From Paracoccaceae bacterium (GTDB lineage Bacteria; Pseudomonadota; Alphaproteobacteria; Rhodobacterales; Rhodobacteraceae), in NCBI GenBank assembly GCA_009773055.1, contig WOUW01000005.1:1-46397 (forward strand): a stretch of 46,397 nt of DNA, written 5' to 3'. The notes beneath the pieces are model-generated. The model did no database searches, was not told the origin of the DNA, and saw nothing but the letters and a program-made list of their open reading frames with translations. This document shows positions 36,144 through 44,473 of this stretch, piece by piece (the first letter of the stretch is position 1; the number at the start of each line of letters is the position of its first letter). Both the position numbers and the translations under genes were made by a program.

Positions 36144-37232
36144 ATGGGTCAGGTCAGCTTGCGCAGCGTGTCGAAAAGCTATGGCTCGGCCATGGTGATC
36201 CCGGGAGTGTCGCTTGACATTGCCGAGGGTGAGTTCGTCGTGTTCGTCGGCCCCTCGGGCTGCGGCAAGTCCACGCTTCTGCGCATGATCGCGGGGCTGG
36301 AGGACATCACTGGCGGCGAGGTCCGGATCGGCGGCAAGCGCGTGAACGACGTGGCCGCGCGCGACCGGGGCGTGGCGATGGTGTTCCAGAACTATGCGCT
36401 TTATCCGCACATGTCGGTGCGGGAAAACATGGTGTTCGGGTTGCAGAACCTTGGCACTTCCAAGGCCGAGATCGCCGAGCGTCTGTCCCGTGCCGTGCAG
36501 ATCCTGCAGCTGGAGCCCTACCTCGACCGCAAGCCGCGCGCCCTGTCCGGCGGGCAGCGTCAGCGGGTCGCCATCGGTCGCGCCATCGTGCGCGAGCCGC
36601 AGGTGTTCCTGTTTGACGAGCCGTTGTCGAACCTCGACGCCGCGCTGCGGGTCCAGATGCGGACCGAGATCGCCAAGCTGCACCACCGGCTGGGCGCGAC
36701 GATGATCTATGTGACGCATGACCAGACCGAAGCGATGACGATGGCCGACCGGATCGTCGTCTTGCGCGCGGGTCTGATCGAGCAGGTCGGCACCCCGATC
36801 GAGTTGTACGAACGCCCGGCGAACAGCTTCGTGGCCGGGTTCCTGGGCGCGCCGAAGATCAACCTCATTCCCGGTGTGATGACGGGCGTGCGGGGGGCGG
36901 ATGCCGCGGTCGATCTGGCGGGAGCGAGGGTGCCGGTGCGGATCACGGGCGGCGCCGAGGGTGACAAGGTCACGCTGGGCCTGCGGCCCGATGTGTTGGT
37001 GCTGCAACCCGAAGGCCCGATCCCCGCGACCGTGGACGTCGTCGAGGAGCTGGGCAACGTCAAGCTGATCTACGCCACGCTGCCGGGCGGCCATCCAGTT
37101 GTGGCGGAACTGCGCAGCCCGGCCTTGCCGAAGGTGGGCGATGCGATCCGGCTGGCTTTGGGCGACGGCCAGCGCCACGTCTTCGACGCCGAGGGCCGGG
37201 CGATCACCCTGCACGAAGGCCCACGCGCATGA
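36144..37232 (+). CDS. sugar ABC importer ATP-binding protein (UgpC/MalK type)
   Basis: This 362-residue ATPase energises the importer. It shows Walker A GPSGCGKST, Q-loop FQNYALYPHMS, signature LSGGQRQR, Walker B VFLFDEPLSNLDA and H-loop YVTHDQTEAM. The C-terminal 120 residues form the OB-fold regulatory domain of the CUT1/MalK group (GLRPDVLVL). The first gene of the operon, it begins about 8 bases after a strong GGAGGAG ribosome-binding site and overlaps the first permease gene by 4 bases. Complete. Confidence 0.95.
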   Translation: MGQVSLRSVSKSYGSAMVIPGVSLDIAEGEFVVFVGPSGCGKSTLLRMIAGLEDITGGEVRIGGKRVNDVAARDRGVAMVFQNYALYPHMSVRENMVFGLQNLGTSKAEIAERLSRAVQILQLEPYLDRKPRALSGGQRQRVAIGRAIVREPQVFLFDEPLSNLDAALRVQMRTEIAKLHHRLGATMIYVTHDQTEAMTMADRIVVLRAGLIEQVGTPIELYERPANSFVAGFLGAPKINLIPGVMTGVRGADAAVDLAGARVPVRITGGAEGDKVTLGLRPDVLVLQPEGPIPATVDVVEELGNVKLIYATLPGGHPVVAELRSPALPKVGDAIRLALGDGQRHVFDAEGRAITLHEGPRA

Positions 37233-38128
37233 GCGGCGGTGGCGCAAGCGGCGGGTCACCGGGGCGGCGCGCGCCGGGTGTCGCGTTTCTGTTCCTCGCC
37301 CCGTTCCTGGTGATCTACGCAATCTTCCTGGTCTATCCGCTGTTCAAGGGCTTCTGGATCAGCCTGCACGATTGGGAGTTGGCGGGGGGCTACCGAGAAT
37401 ACATCGGGTTCCTGAACTATGAGGACCTGTGGACCGACAAGCTTTTCTGGCGGACGGTCCGCAACACCCTCTACTTCGTTGCGCTCACCGTGCCGACGAT
37501 GACGCTGCTGGCGCTGCTTTTGGCGCTTGCCGTGCATGGGACCGGGCGGCTGCGGTCGATCCTGCGGTCGGTGTTCTTCATGTCCTCGGTCTTTTCGGTG
37601 ACCGTGGTCACGCTGGTCTGGTCGATGGTGCTGTCGGCGGATCAGGGCCTTCTGGTGCCGCTGTGGCATGCCATCGGGATCAAGCCGGTGAACTTTCTGG
37701 CGCATCCGACGCTGGCGATGCCGTCCATCGCGCTGGCGACGCTGTGGTGGGGCGTGGGGCTGCCGATGGCGTTGTTCCTGGCCGCCCTGGGCCAGATCCC
37801 GCAGGAACTGTACGAGGCGGCCGAGCTGGACCACGCCTCGCGCTGGACGGTGCTGCGGCGGATCACGCTGCCGTCGATTCGGCACACGCTTTTGCTGGTG
37901 GTGGTGCTGCAGATCATCGGGCAGTTCCAGATCTTCGGGCAGGCGATGCTGATGACGCAAGGCGGTCCGGCGAACAAGACCAAGACGATGGTGCAATACA
38001 TCTACGACACCGGCTTCCGCGACTGGCAGGTCGGCTATGCCTCGGCCATCGCGATGGCGCTGTTTCTGCTGATGCTGGGCTTTTCGATGCTGCAACTGTG
38101 GCTGGGCCGCAAAGGGGACGAGGCATGA
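37229..38128 (+). CDS. sugar ABC permease 1 (MalF/UgpA type)
   Basis: This 299-residue inner-membrane protein has six hydrophobic segments, the first at about 15-37 (FLFLAPFLVIYAIFLVYPLF). The cytoplasmic EAA loop, which contacts the ATPase, reads YEAAELDHASRWTVLRRITLPS. It overlaps the ATPase gene and the second permease gene by 4 bases each (ATGA), showing tight translational coupling. CUT1-type sugar importer subunit. Confidence 0.94.
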   Translation: MSGGGASGGSPGRRAPGVAFLFLAPFLVIYAIFLVYPLFKGFWISLHDWELAGGYREYIGFLNYEDLWTDKLFWRTVRNTLYFVALTVPTMTLLALLLALAVHGTGRLRSILRSVFFMSSVFSVTVVTLVWSMVLSADQGLLVPLWHAIGIKPVNFLAHPTLAMPSIALATLWWGVGLPMALFLAALGQIPQELYEAAELDHASRWTVLRRITLPSIRHTLLLVVVLQIIGQFQIFGQAMLMTQGGPANKTKTMVQYIYDTGFRDWQVGYASAIAMALFLLMLGFSMLQLWLGRKGDEA

Positions 38129-38970
38129 GCACCGCGCGCCGCACGGGCTCGACCCGCACGGCCGACCTGATCCTGCTGGGGCTGACGGTCGCCTTCGCGA
38201 TCCTGTGGATGATCCCGGTGGTCTGGGTCGTGACCATGTCGCTGAAGCCGAACGACGAGCTGATGCGGTCGACCGCGGGATTCATCCCCTATCCTTTCAC
38301 CATCGACAACTACGTCAGCCTGCTGAAACTGGCCACGGTGCCGCGCTGGCTGATGCACAGCTTCGTCGTCGCCATCAGCATGACGGCGCTGGTGCTGATC
38401 GTGTCGTCGATGGCGGGCTATGCCTTTGCGCGGCTGCAGTTCCCGTTCAAGCGGACGCTGTTCCTGATCGTCCTGGCCGGGCTGATGGTGCCGGAGCAGG
38501 CGGTGTTCATCCCGCTTTTCACCATGTTCGCCGACTGGGGGATGCACAACACCCATGCCGCGCTTGTGGCCCCGCGCCTGGCCGTTCCGATCGGCGTGTT
38601 CCTGATGACCCAGTTTTTCCGCGCCGTCCCGCGTGAGCTGGAAGAGGCGGCCGAACTGGACCATGCTTCGCACTTCACGATCTTCTGGCGGATCATGCTG
38701 CCCCTGTCGGTGCCTGCGCTGACGACCTTGGGCCTTTTCACCTTCATCTTCGCCTGGAACGACTTTCTCTGGCCTCTGGTGTCGGCCACCAAGGCGGACA
38801 TGTTCACCGTGACGGTGGGCCTTGCCTCGATCCAGAGCAACTTTGCCTTCTCGGAAGGGCTTGGCAGCGTGATGGCCTCGGCCGTTTTCGCCAGCCTGCC
38901 CATCGTCATCCTGTTCCTGATCTTCCAGCGTTTCATCGTGGCGGGTGTCGCGATGGGCGCGGGCAAGTGA
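38125..38970 (+). CDS. sugar ABC permease 2 (MalG/UgpE type)
   Basis: This 281-residue protein starts at ATG 38125, in the ATGA overlap with permease 1; the frame is open further upstream but that part is antisense-free shadow of permease 1. It has six membrane segments, the first being ILLGLTVAFAILWMIPVVWV, and the EAA loop EEAAELDHASHFTIFWRIML. It completes the transmembrane half of the importer and is followed by the binding-protein gene after 34 bases. Confidence 0.94.
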   Translation: MSTARRTGSTRTADLILLGLTVAFAILWMIPVVWVVTMSLKPNDELMRSTAGFIPYPFTIDNYVSLLKLATVPRWLMHSFVVAISMTALVLIVSSMAGYAFARLQFPFKRTLFLIVLAGLMVPEQAVFIPLFTMFADWGMHNTHAALVAPRLAVPIGVFLMTQFFRAVPRELEEAAELDHASHFTIFWRIMLPLSVPALTTLGLFTFIFAWNDFLWPLVSATKADMFTVTVGLASIQSNFAFSEGLGSVMASAVFASLPIVILFLIFQRFIVAGVAMGAGK

Positions 38971-39004
38971 CCCAACCAAATCACGGCATCCATAGGAGGA
39001 TATG

Positions 39005-40327
39005 ATGCACCATTCGAAACTTCTGGCGCGCCTTGCGCTGGCCACCGCACTGACCGGCGTTGCCGGAACGGCCTCGGCGGTCGAGATCAGCTTCTTCCGC
39101 TTCTTCGGCGATTGTCAGACCGACTACGGCACCGTGATGAAGGCCTCGGAAGCCAATGGCGAATGCGGGATCATCACCGCGCTGACCAACCAGTTCAACG
39201 CCGAGAACACCATCGGCGCCAAGGTCGTGACCCAGACAGTGGACTGGGGTGCCTACTATGACCAGCTGACCGCGACCTATTCGACCGGCAACATCCCGGA
39301 CGTCGCCGTCATGCACTCGTCCGTGCTGCCGAACTTCTCGGACCGCGACCTTCTGGTGCCGCTGGCCGACGGCTTTGCCAACGTGGGCATCGACACGGCC
39401 GACTTCGTTCCCGCCGCGCTGAAGAACGCGACCACGAACGACACGCTCTACGCGCTGCCCTATGACCTGCATGCGCTCTTGTTCCACGTCAACGTGGACC
39501 TGATGGCGCAGGCCGGGTTCGTGAACGCGGACGGCTCGATCAAGCTGCCGACCTCGCCCGAAGAGCTGATCGCGATGGGCAAGGAATTCAAGGAAAAGAC
39601 CGGCAAGTTCTACATCGCCTCGGAATCGCAGTCGTCCGAAGGGATGATGGTGCGCCTGTGGGAAAGCTTCATGTGGCAGCAGGGCGTCGACGTTCTGTCG
39701 GCTGACGGAAAGACCGCGTCGATCAACACGCCCGAGGGTGAAAAGGCCGCCGCGCTGATCAAGGCGATCTACGACGAGGGGCTGGCGAACACCGCGCTGG
39801 ACTATCCCGGCGCCGAGCAGGCGTTCCTGAACGGTGAGGCTGGAATCCTGATCAACGGCACCTGGGGTGTGGACAACTACGACAGCCAGGCGAAAAGCGG
39901 CAAGGCCGTGCTGAAGAACTACGCGGTGGCCAACCTTCCGGGCATCTTCGGCGCGCCGAAAGTCTGGGCGGACAGCCACATGTGGGTGATGCCGAAAGAT
40001 GAAGGCCGCACCCCCGAAGAGACCGAGGCAGCGCTGGCGTTCATCAAGTTCCTGAACGACAACAACTTCCAGTGGGCGCGCACCGGCCACCTGTCGGTCC
40101 GCCAGTCGGTCATCGCCAGCCCCGAGTTCGCGGCGCTTCCGCACCGCAGCGAATATGCGGCGACGGCTGACAACGCCACGGCGCTGCCGGTGGTGCAGAA
40201 CCAGCGCGCGATCTTCAGCGCGATGATTACCGACCTGAACGCCATGTGGCTGACCGGCACAGAGCCGGCGGATGCGCTGGCCGCGATGCAGGACGGGGTC
40301 GACCAGATCCTGCGCCGCAACCGCTGA
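39005..40327 (+). CDS. sugar ABC importer substrate-binding protein
   Basis: This 440-residue periplasmic protein has a signal peptide ending GTASA. The extracellular binding protein family 1 fold shows in VDWGAYYDQLTATYSTGNIP and DVAVMHSSVLPNF, then YALPYDLHALLFHVNVDLMA. Two cysteines (in FGDCQTDYG and NGECGI) may form a disulfide near the ligand cleft. ATG 39005 has AGGAGG 5 bases upstream; the preceding ATG 39002 is too close. The ligand is not predictable from sequence; context suggests an oligosaccharide, perhaps from plant or algal polysaccharide. A hairpin follows the gene. Confidence 0.94.
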   Translation: MHHSKLLARLALATALTGVAGTASAVEISFFRFFGDCQTDYGTVMKASEANGECGIITALTNQFNAENTIGAKVVTQTVDWGAYYDQLTATYSTGNIPDVAVMHSSVLPNFSDRDLLVPLADGFANVGIDTADFVPAALKNATTNDTLYALPYDLHALLFHVNVDLMAQAGFVNADGSIKLPTSPEELIAMGKEFKEKTGKFYIASESQSSEGMMVRLWESFMWQQGVDVLSADGKTASINTPEGEKAAALIKAIYDEGLANTALDYPGAEQAFLNGEAGILINGTWGVDNYDSQAKSGKAVLKNYAVANLPGIFGAPKVWADSHMWVMPKDEGRTPEETEAALAFIKFLNDNNFQWARTGHLSVRQSVIASPEFAALPHRSEYAATADNATALPVVQNQRAIFSAMITDLNAMWLTGTEPADALAAMQDGVDQILRRNR

Positions 40328-40338
40328 TACTACCTTGT

Positions 40339-40361
40339 CCGGGCGCCGCTCCCGCGCCCGG
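40339..40361 (+). terminator. GC-rich hairpin after binding-protein gene
   Basis: CCGGGCGC (40339-40346) and GCGCCCGG (40354-40361) form a perfect 8-base-pair stem with a 7-base loop, 11 bases past the binding-protein stop. There is no T-tract. In ABC operons such hairpins often stabilise the upstream messenger, giving high binding-protein expression while allowing lower readthrough into the next gene (here GH2). Confidence 0.5.
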
Positions 40362-40472
40362 GCAGACTTCCGGGACCTGCCTTTGCCTGACACGGTTTCC
40401 TCCCGCTTGCCCGACGCGGCGGGTCCCGGAGCCCCTTGACCCCCCTTCACGACCCACCCGCAAGGACCTGCC

Positions 40473-43232
40473 ATGATGCTGCACTCGCCGCTTTCGCCGC
40501 TTGCCCGGACGCCGCTTCGGACCAAGCTTTCCCTCGACGGCAACTGGGAGTTCCGGCACGAAAGCCAGTCGGACTGGCACAAGGCGCGCGTCCCCGGCCA
40601 CTGGCAGGCGCAGTTTCCTGAATTGGTCGTGGCCTTCGGCCAGGCGACCTATGCCCGCGACATTGCCATTCCCGCCGCCTGGCAGGGGCGCGAGGTGGCG
40701 ATCTGCTTCGGTGCGGTCAGCGACAGCGCCGTGATCCGGCTGGACGGGCAGGAAATCGCCCGTCACGAGGGCGGCTATCTGCCCTTCGAGGTGGTGATCC
40801 CCGCCGACCTGATCCGAGCCAGCAACCGGCTGGAGGTTCAGTGCGACCTCCCGGACGGGCATCACCGGGACGGCAGCGATTTCGCCGAGATCCCGCATGG
40901 CAAGCAAAGCTGGTATGGCCCGCAGGCGGGCATCTGGCAGTCGGTGCGGCTGGAAGCCCGCGCGCGCACCCATATCCAAAGCCTGCGGCTGGACCCGCAC
41001 TGGCCCGATGGGCGGCTGGACATCGACCTTGCGCTGTCGGCGGCCTTCCGGGGCAGCGTCCGGCTGGAGATCGCCGACCCTTCGGGCAAAGCGGTCCATG
41101 CGGCGACGCTCTCGGTTGAAGGCACCCGGCTGCGGCATCATCTGACGCTGGCCGACATCCAGCCCTGGTCGCCCGAAATGCCCGCACTATACACCCTGCG
41201 CGCCATCCTGTCGCTGGCGGGCGGGGATGAGGATGAATGCAGCGAGACCTTCGGTTTCCGCAAGATCGAGACGCGGGACGGCAGCATCTGGCTGAACGGC
41301 CAACCGCTGTATCTGCGGGGCGCGCTGGATCAGGATTACTACCCGGACGGCTTTGGCGCGCCCCCTTCGCTGGAGCTGCTGGAGGATCAGGCCCGCAAGG
41401 CCAAGGCGATGGGGCTGAACTGCCTGCGCTGCCACATCAAGGTGCCTGACCCGCGCTATTATGAGGTGGCCGACCGGCTGGGCCTGCTGATCTGGACCGA
41501 AATTCCGAACATCGAAACCTTCACCCCCGCTTCGGCTGCGCGGTTGCGGACGACGATGGAGGGCATCCTTGCCCGTGACCGCAACCATCCGTCCATCGTG
41601 ATCTGGACCCTTATCAACGAAGACTGGGGCACCCGCCTGCGTGAGGTGGCGGACCAGCGGCTGTGGCTGTCGAACATGGTGGACTGGCTGAAGGCGGAAG
41701 ATCCGCTGCGGCTGGTTGTCGACAACTCGGCCTGCTTCCCGAATTGGCATGTGAAGACCGACCTCAACGATTACCACTACTACCGCACCGCTACCGACCG
41801 CCGCGAGGAATGGGATGCGCTGAACGCGGAATTCGCGGCCGGGGCTGACTGGACCTTCGGCACCGGCGAGGAGATCACCCGCACCGGGAAGGAGCCGCTG
41901 ATCCTGTCCGAGTTCGGCGTCTGGGGCCTGCCGCAGCCGGACCTGTTGCGCAAGGACGGGCAGGACCCGTGGTGGATGGCCTATGGCGCGACCTGGGCCG
42001 ATGGCGCGGCGCTGCCTCAGGGCATCGAGGCCCGGTTCCGCGAGCTGGGTCTGGCGCAGGTATTCGGCAGCTTCTCCGGCTTCATCACCGATGTGCAATG
42101 GCACCAGTGGATGAACCTGAAGCACGAGATCGAGGCGTTCCGCCGCCACCCGACCATCGCGGGCTACGTCATCACCGAATTCACCGATGTGCATTGGGAG
42201 GGCAACGGCCTTCTCGACATGGAGCGGAACCCTCGGGTCTTTGCGTCCGCGATGCAGAAGGTGAATGCCGATATCGTCATCTCTCCCGGCCTTGCGCGTC
42301 ATGCGGCCTGGGCGGGAAAGGCTGTGACCTTCGATCTGAAGGTCTCGACCGGCGGGGCCAGCCTGCCCGAGGGGACGAAGCTGAACTGGGCGTTCGGCAA
42401 GGACTCCGGGTCGGTTCCGGTGGCCGCGACTGGGCCGATGGCGGTGACCGCCGCGCCAGTGACGGGGGCGACCGAAGCGGGGGCGGCCTCGGCGCTGGTG
42501 AAGGCCAGCTTCACGCTAACCACGCCGGATGGAACGGTGCTGACGCAGAACGATGAAAGCGTGTCGGTCTACGCCCGGCGCGAGGTTGCCCCGGTCCGCG
42601 TGGCGACCGACGACGCCGCGCTGGCAGAACGGCTGGCGGCACTGGGCCATACCGTCACCGGCGCGAAAGAGGCACAGGTCTTTGTCACCCACGGCCTTGA
42701 TGCCCAGCGGGTCGAAGACCTCCACGCCGGGGCGAAGGTGCTGCAACTGGTCGCCAAGGCCTCGGGCCGGTTGCGCGACGACCTGTCGCCGCGGGATGGG
42801 CCGATGTCGATGCAGATCGAGGACGGCCAGGGCGGCTTCCGCTCTGGCGCCTATTTCACCTTTCCGGGCTATCAGCTTGTCGACCGCCACCGCAGCATCT
42901 GGCGCGGCGATTGGGTCGGTAACTTCAGCTGGCTGCGCCGGGACGGAGTGTTCTCTCACCTGCCGGGAGGGCCGATGTTCGATCTGTCGTTCACCGGCGT
43001 GGTGCCGCTCCAGCTCATGACCGGCTTCCGCCCCTGGGAGTTCCAGGGCCGGGTGCATTCCGGCGTGGTCGTGGGCTGGGTCCACAAGCCGGGGGCCTTC
43101 ATCATCGAAAAGCGTCTGGGCCGGGGCAAGCTGGTCGCGACGACGTTCCGGCTGAACGCCGAGGCCCCGGATGCCAACCCGGTCGCGACTGCGCTATATG
43201 ACGGACTTCTGGCCTTGGCGGCGCGAGACTGA
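40473..43232 (+). CDS. glycoside hydrolase family 2 enzyme
   Basis: This 919-residue protein has no signal peptide and is therefore probably a cytoplasmic glycosidase acting on imported sugar. Order: sugar-binding jelly roll (about 20-170), immunoglobulin-like domain (about 175-265), catalytic TIM barrel (about 268-600), and further beta domains to the end. The acid/base is E383 in WTLINEDWG and the nucleophile is probably E480 in ILSEFGVWG, spaced as in GH2 beta-glucuronidases and beta-galactosidases. SWYGPQAGIWQSVRLE is the typical domain-1 junction. A GATase-like C-terminal part (about 700-800) is longer than in E. coli UidA. The specific linkage cannot be told. It is the downstream gene of the importer operon. 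Confidence 0.92.
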   Translation: MMLHSPLSPLARTPLRTKLSLDGNWEFRHESQSDWHKARVPGHWQAQFPELVVAFGQATYARDIAIPAAWQGREVAICFGAVSDSAVIRLDGQEIARHEGGYLPFEVVIPADLIRASNRLEVQCDLPDGHHRDGSDFAEIPHGKQSWYGPQAGIWQSVRLEARARTHIQSLRLDPHWPDGRLDIDLALSAAFRGSVRLEIADPSGKAVHAATLSVEGTRLRHHLTLADIQPWSPEMPALYTLRAILSLAGGDEDECSETFGFRKIETRDGSIWLNGQPLYLRGALDQDYYPDGFGAPPSLELLEDQARKAKAMGLNCLRCHIKVPDPRYYEVADRLGLLIWTEIPNIETFTPASAARLRTTMEGILARDRNHPSIVIWTLINEDWGTRLREVADQRLWLSNMVDWLKAEDPLRLVVDNSACFPNWHVKTDLNDYHYYRTATDRREEWDALNAEFAAGADWTFGTGEEITRTGKEPLILSEFGVWGLPQPDLLRKDGQDPWWMAYGATWADGAALPQGIEARFRELGLAQVFGSFSGFITDVQWHQWMNLKHEIEAFRRHPTIAGYVITEFTDVHWEGNGLLDMERNPRVFASAMQKVNADIVISPGLARHAAWAGKAVTFDLKVSTGGASLPEGTKLNWAFGKDSGSVPVAATGPMAVTAAPVTGATEAGAASALVKASFTLTTPDGTVLTQNDESVSVYARREVAPVRVATDDAALAERLAALGHTVTGAKEAQVFVTHGLDAQRVEDLHAGAKVLQLVAKASGRLRDDLSPRDGPMSMQIEDGQGGFRSGAYFTFPGYQLVDRHRSIWRGDWVGNFSWLRRDGVFSHLPGGPMFDLSFTGVVPLQLMTGFRPWEFQGRVHSGVVVGWVHKPGAFIIEKRLGRGKLVATTFRLNAEAPDANPVATALYDGLLALAARD

Positions 43233-43342
43233 GGCGGTGCATTCTGCCCCGCCAAGGCCCAGAAGCCGCCAAGCCGGCGTAGTCAGGATATGCCGGCAGC
43301 GGCGACTTTGCCGAGGTTCATCAGCGGCGGTGCTTGAAGGAA

Positions 43343-43545
43343 TCAGTCCGCAAGGGCCAGGAATTCCAGCACCATCGCGGCTGTCCAGGTGAAGCGACTG
43401 CCACCCAGCGGCTCGCCAGATTCGGGATCGTAGTATTCCGCGAAACCCGATGTCCGGATCAGGTCAAGGGACGACCGGGTGATCGCGGCGGAAGCCTCCG
43501 CAAGGCCGGACCGGGCAAGCCCATCGGCGATCATGTAGTTGACCA
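43343..43545 (-). pseudogene. glycosidase (MGH1/GH63-like) C-terminal fragment
   Basis: The minus strand reads NYMIADGLARSGLAEASAAI, then LIRTSGFAEYYDPESGEPLG, then FTWTAAMVLEFLAL and stop. The block GFxEYYDPxTGExxGG followed by FSWTAA is the C-terminal (alpha/alpha)6 signature of MGH1/GH63-like glucosidases and trehalase relatives. About 65 residues remain, directly fused to an IS5 transposase fragment. It converges on GH2 and fits the sugar locus as a second, lost glycosidase. Confidence 0.7.
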
Positions 43546-43718
43546 TCGCATCCGTCACAGCGTGCAGCTTGGTGTTCAGGCCGCCCTTCGTGCGTCCGAT
43601 CAGACGCCCGCGCTGATCGTCGGCCCCCCTTCTTCACCCGCAGGCTTGATGCCGTGCGGTGCGCCTTCAGATAGGTCGCGTCGATCATGATGGTCTTTTG
43701 CTCGGTGCCTTCGCGCGG
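43546..43718 (-). pseudogene. IS5-family transposase fragment
   Basis: The minus strand has TIMIDATYLKAHRTASSLRV with KKGGR, and after a frameshift RLIGRTKGGLNTKLHAVTDA. This is the central DDE stretch of an IS5-family transposase (catalytic D in MIDATYLKAH). Both ends are missing. It joins glycosidase sequence on the left and ScpB-like sequence on the right, so it marks a recombination junction. Confidence 0.85.
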
Positions 43719-43853
43719 GGCACCTTACACATTTGTCACGACCGAGACCTTTCTTTGCGTATTCGGATGGCGTCCTTGCCCGACTTGCCCGAGACCGAGC
43801 AACTTTCAGATGCGGGCCTAGCTGGTCCGTCCTATGCACCGCATGGCGAATAG
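43718..43853 (+). pseudogene. second ScpB-like C-terminal fragment
   Basis: The plus strand reads RGAPYTFVTTETFLCVFG and, after a frameshift, MASLPDLPETEQLSDAGLAG, then stop. It is a diverged copy of the last 45 codons of the intact ScpB-like gene at 25508-26116 (GAPYTFVTTDVFLAAFG, MASLRDLPDTEQLADAGLAN). The divergence shows it is not a recent duplication but the remains of a second backbone. Confidence 0.8.
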
Positions 43854-44144
43854 AAATGGGAAGCGTCATAAATTGGGAGCGTAGTTTGCCGAAAAGCCGC
43901 CAAACGAGGCTACTTTGTGAAGCAGGCTTGTCGGGGGTCTGAACAGGGCGCGCCCAGTAGGCCAGTCAGATCATGTGCGAAGGGCTGGATGTGAGCACTT
44001 TCTTTGCCACCGCACTCCGTTCACCCTTTAAGAAAGCCTCCAACGCCCAACGTTCTACACCTCCATTCGCAAATGCACCCGTTTTGAAAACTTTCGCTGT
44101 TCGCCGTCGCATAGATGCGTCGCGGTCATCCTTGCAATTAAAAA
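43854..44144. other. no gene recognised
   Basis: There are only short frames with no start signals. The composition is more AT-rich than the sugar locus. Nothing is recognised. Confidence 0.4.
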
Positions 44145-44169
44145 AAGGCCCCAACTGAGTCGGGGCCTT
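44145..44169 (-). terminator. Rho-independent terminator, minus strand
   Basis: AAGGCCCC (44145-44152) pairs with GGGGCCTT (44162-44169), with a small inner stem. On the minus strand it is followed by a run of T residues (A run at 44140-44146), the classic intrinsic terminator form. No recognised minus-strand gene ends here, so an unannotated transcript from the right is implied. Confidence 0.65.
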
Positions 44170-44253
44170 CTGAGTCAAGGGCGATCCGTTACAGAACGTA
44201 CTTGGAGTTAAGCGTCAAATGAGGAGGATTGATCAATTGCGCATTAGTTCAAG

Positions 44254-44436
44254 ATGGTACTCTTTCGCGTTGACCTGCCGGCCGATAGATGGTCGCAAGT
44301 GTTCGGATCGTGGATGTGTAGCCTGTGGCCGGAACGCAACCTGGACGCCAGATTGAGTGGCGATCGTCGCGGCAGTTCAAAATTGAAGGTTTACATGGTT
44401 CGCCAAAAGAAATTGCGGGCAGAAAACTCAAAATAA
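44254..44436 (+). CDS. small basic ORF before a terminator, uncertain
   Basis: This 60-residue frame starts with an ATG and ends in a lysine-rich tail (KVYMVRQKKLRAENSK), 7 bases before a strong hairpin at 44444-44473. It matches no family I know. Its start lacks a good ribosome-binding site. A competing frame from ATG 44219 (45 residues, 44219-44356) contains a cysteine cluster KCSDRGCVACGR. At most one is real; the terminator is the main argument for some transcript here. Confidence 0.25.
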   Translation: MVLFRVDLPADRWSQVFGSWMCSLWPERNLDARLSGDRRGSSKLKVYMVRQKKLRAENSK

Positions 44437-44443
44437 TTGGATA

Positions 44444-44473
44444 AAAGGATCCCGGCTGCAATCGGGATCCTTT
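44444..44473 (+). terminator. strong hairpin, both-strand terminator-like
   Basis: AAAGGATCCCG (44444-44454) and CGGGATCCTTT (44463-44473) form a perfect 11-base-pair stem with an 8-base loop. The terminal TTT on the plus strand and the matching run on the minus strand could terminate transcription in both directions. Confidence 0.6.

Noticed and set aside
36099-37322. A 407-residue minus-strand frame opposite the ABC ATPase gene
   Set aside because: It is rich in His, Arg and Gln and lacks any motif; the plus strand carries all ABC ATPase signatures. It is a GC-rich antisense shadow.
37429-38124. N-terminal extension of the second permease frame
   Set aside because: It overlaps permease 1 entirely in another frame. 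The ATGA overlap at 38125 fixes the true start.
38981-40582. A 533-residue minus-strand frame opposite the binding-protein gene
   Set aside because: The plus-strand gene has a signal peptide, ribosome-binding site and family motifs. The antisense frame has none.
41187-42302. A 371-residue minus-strand frame inside the GH2 gene
   Set aside because: It has Arg/Gly/Gln-rich composition without homology; the GH2 catalytic barrel is read on the other strand.
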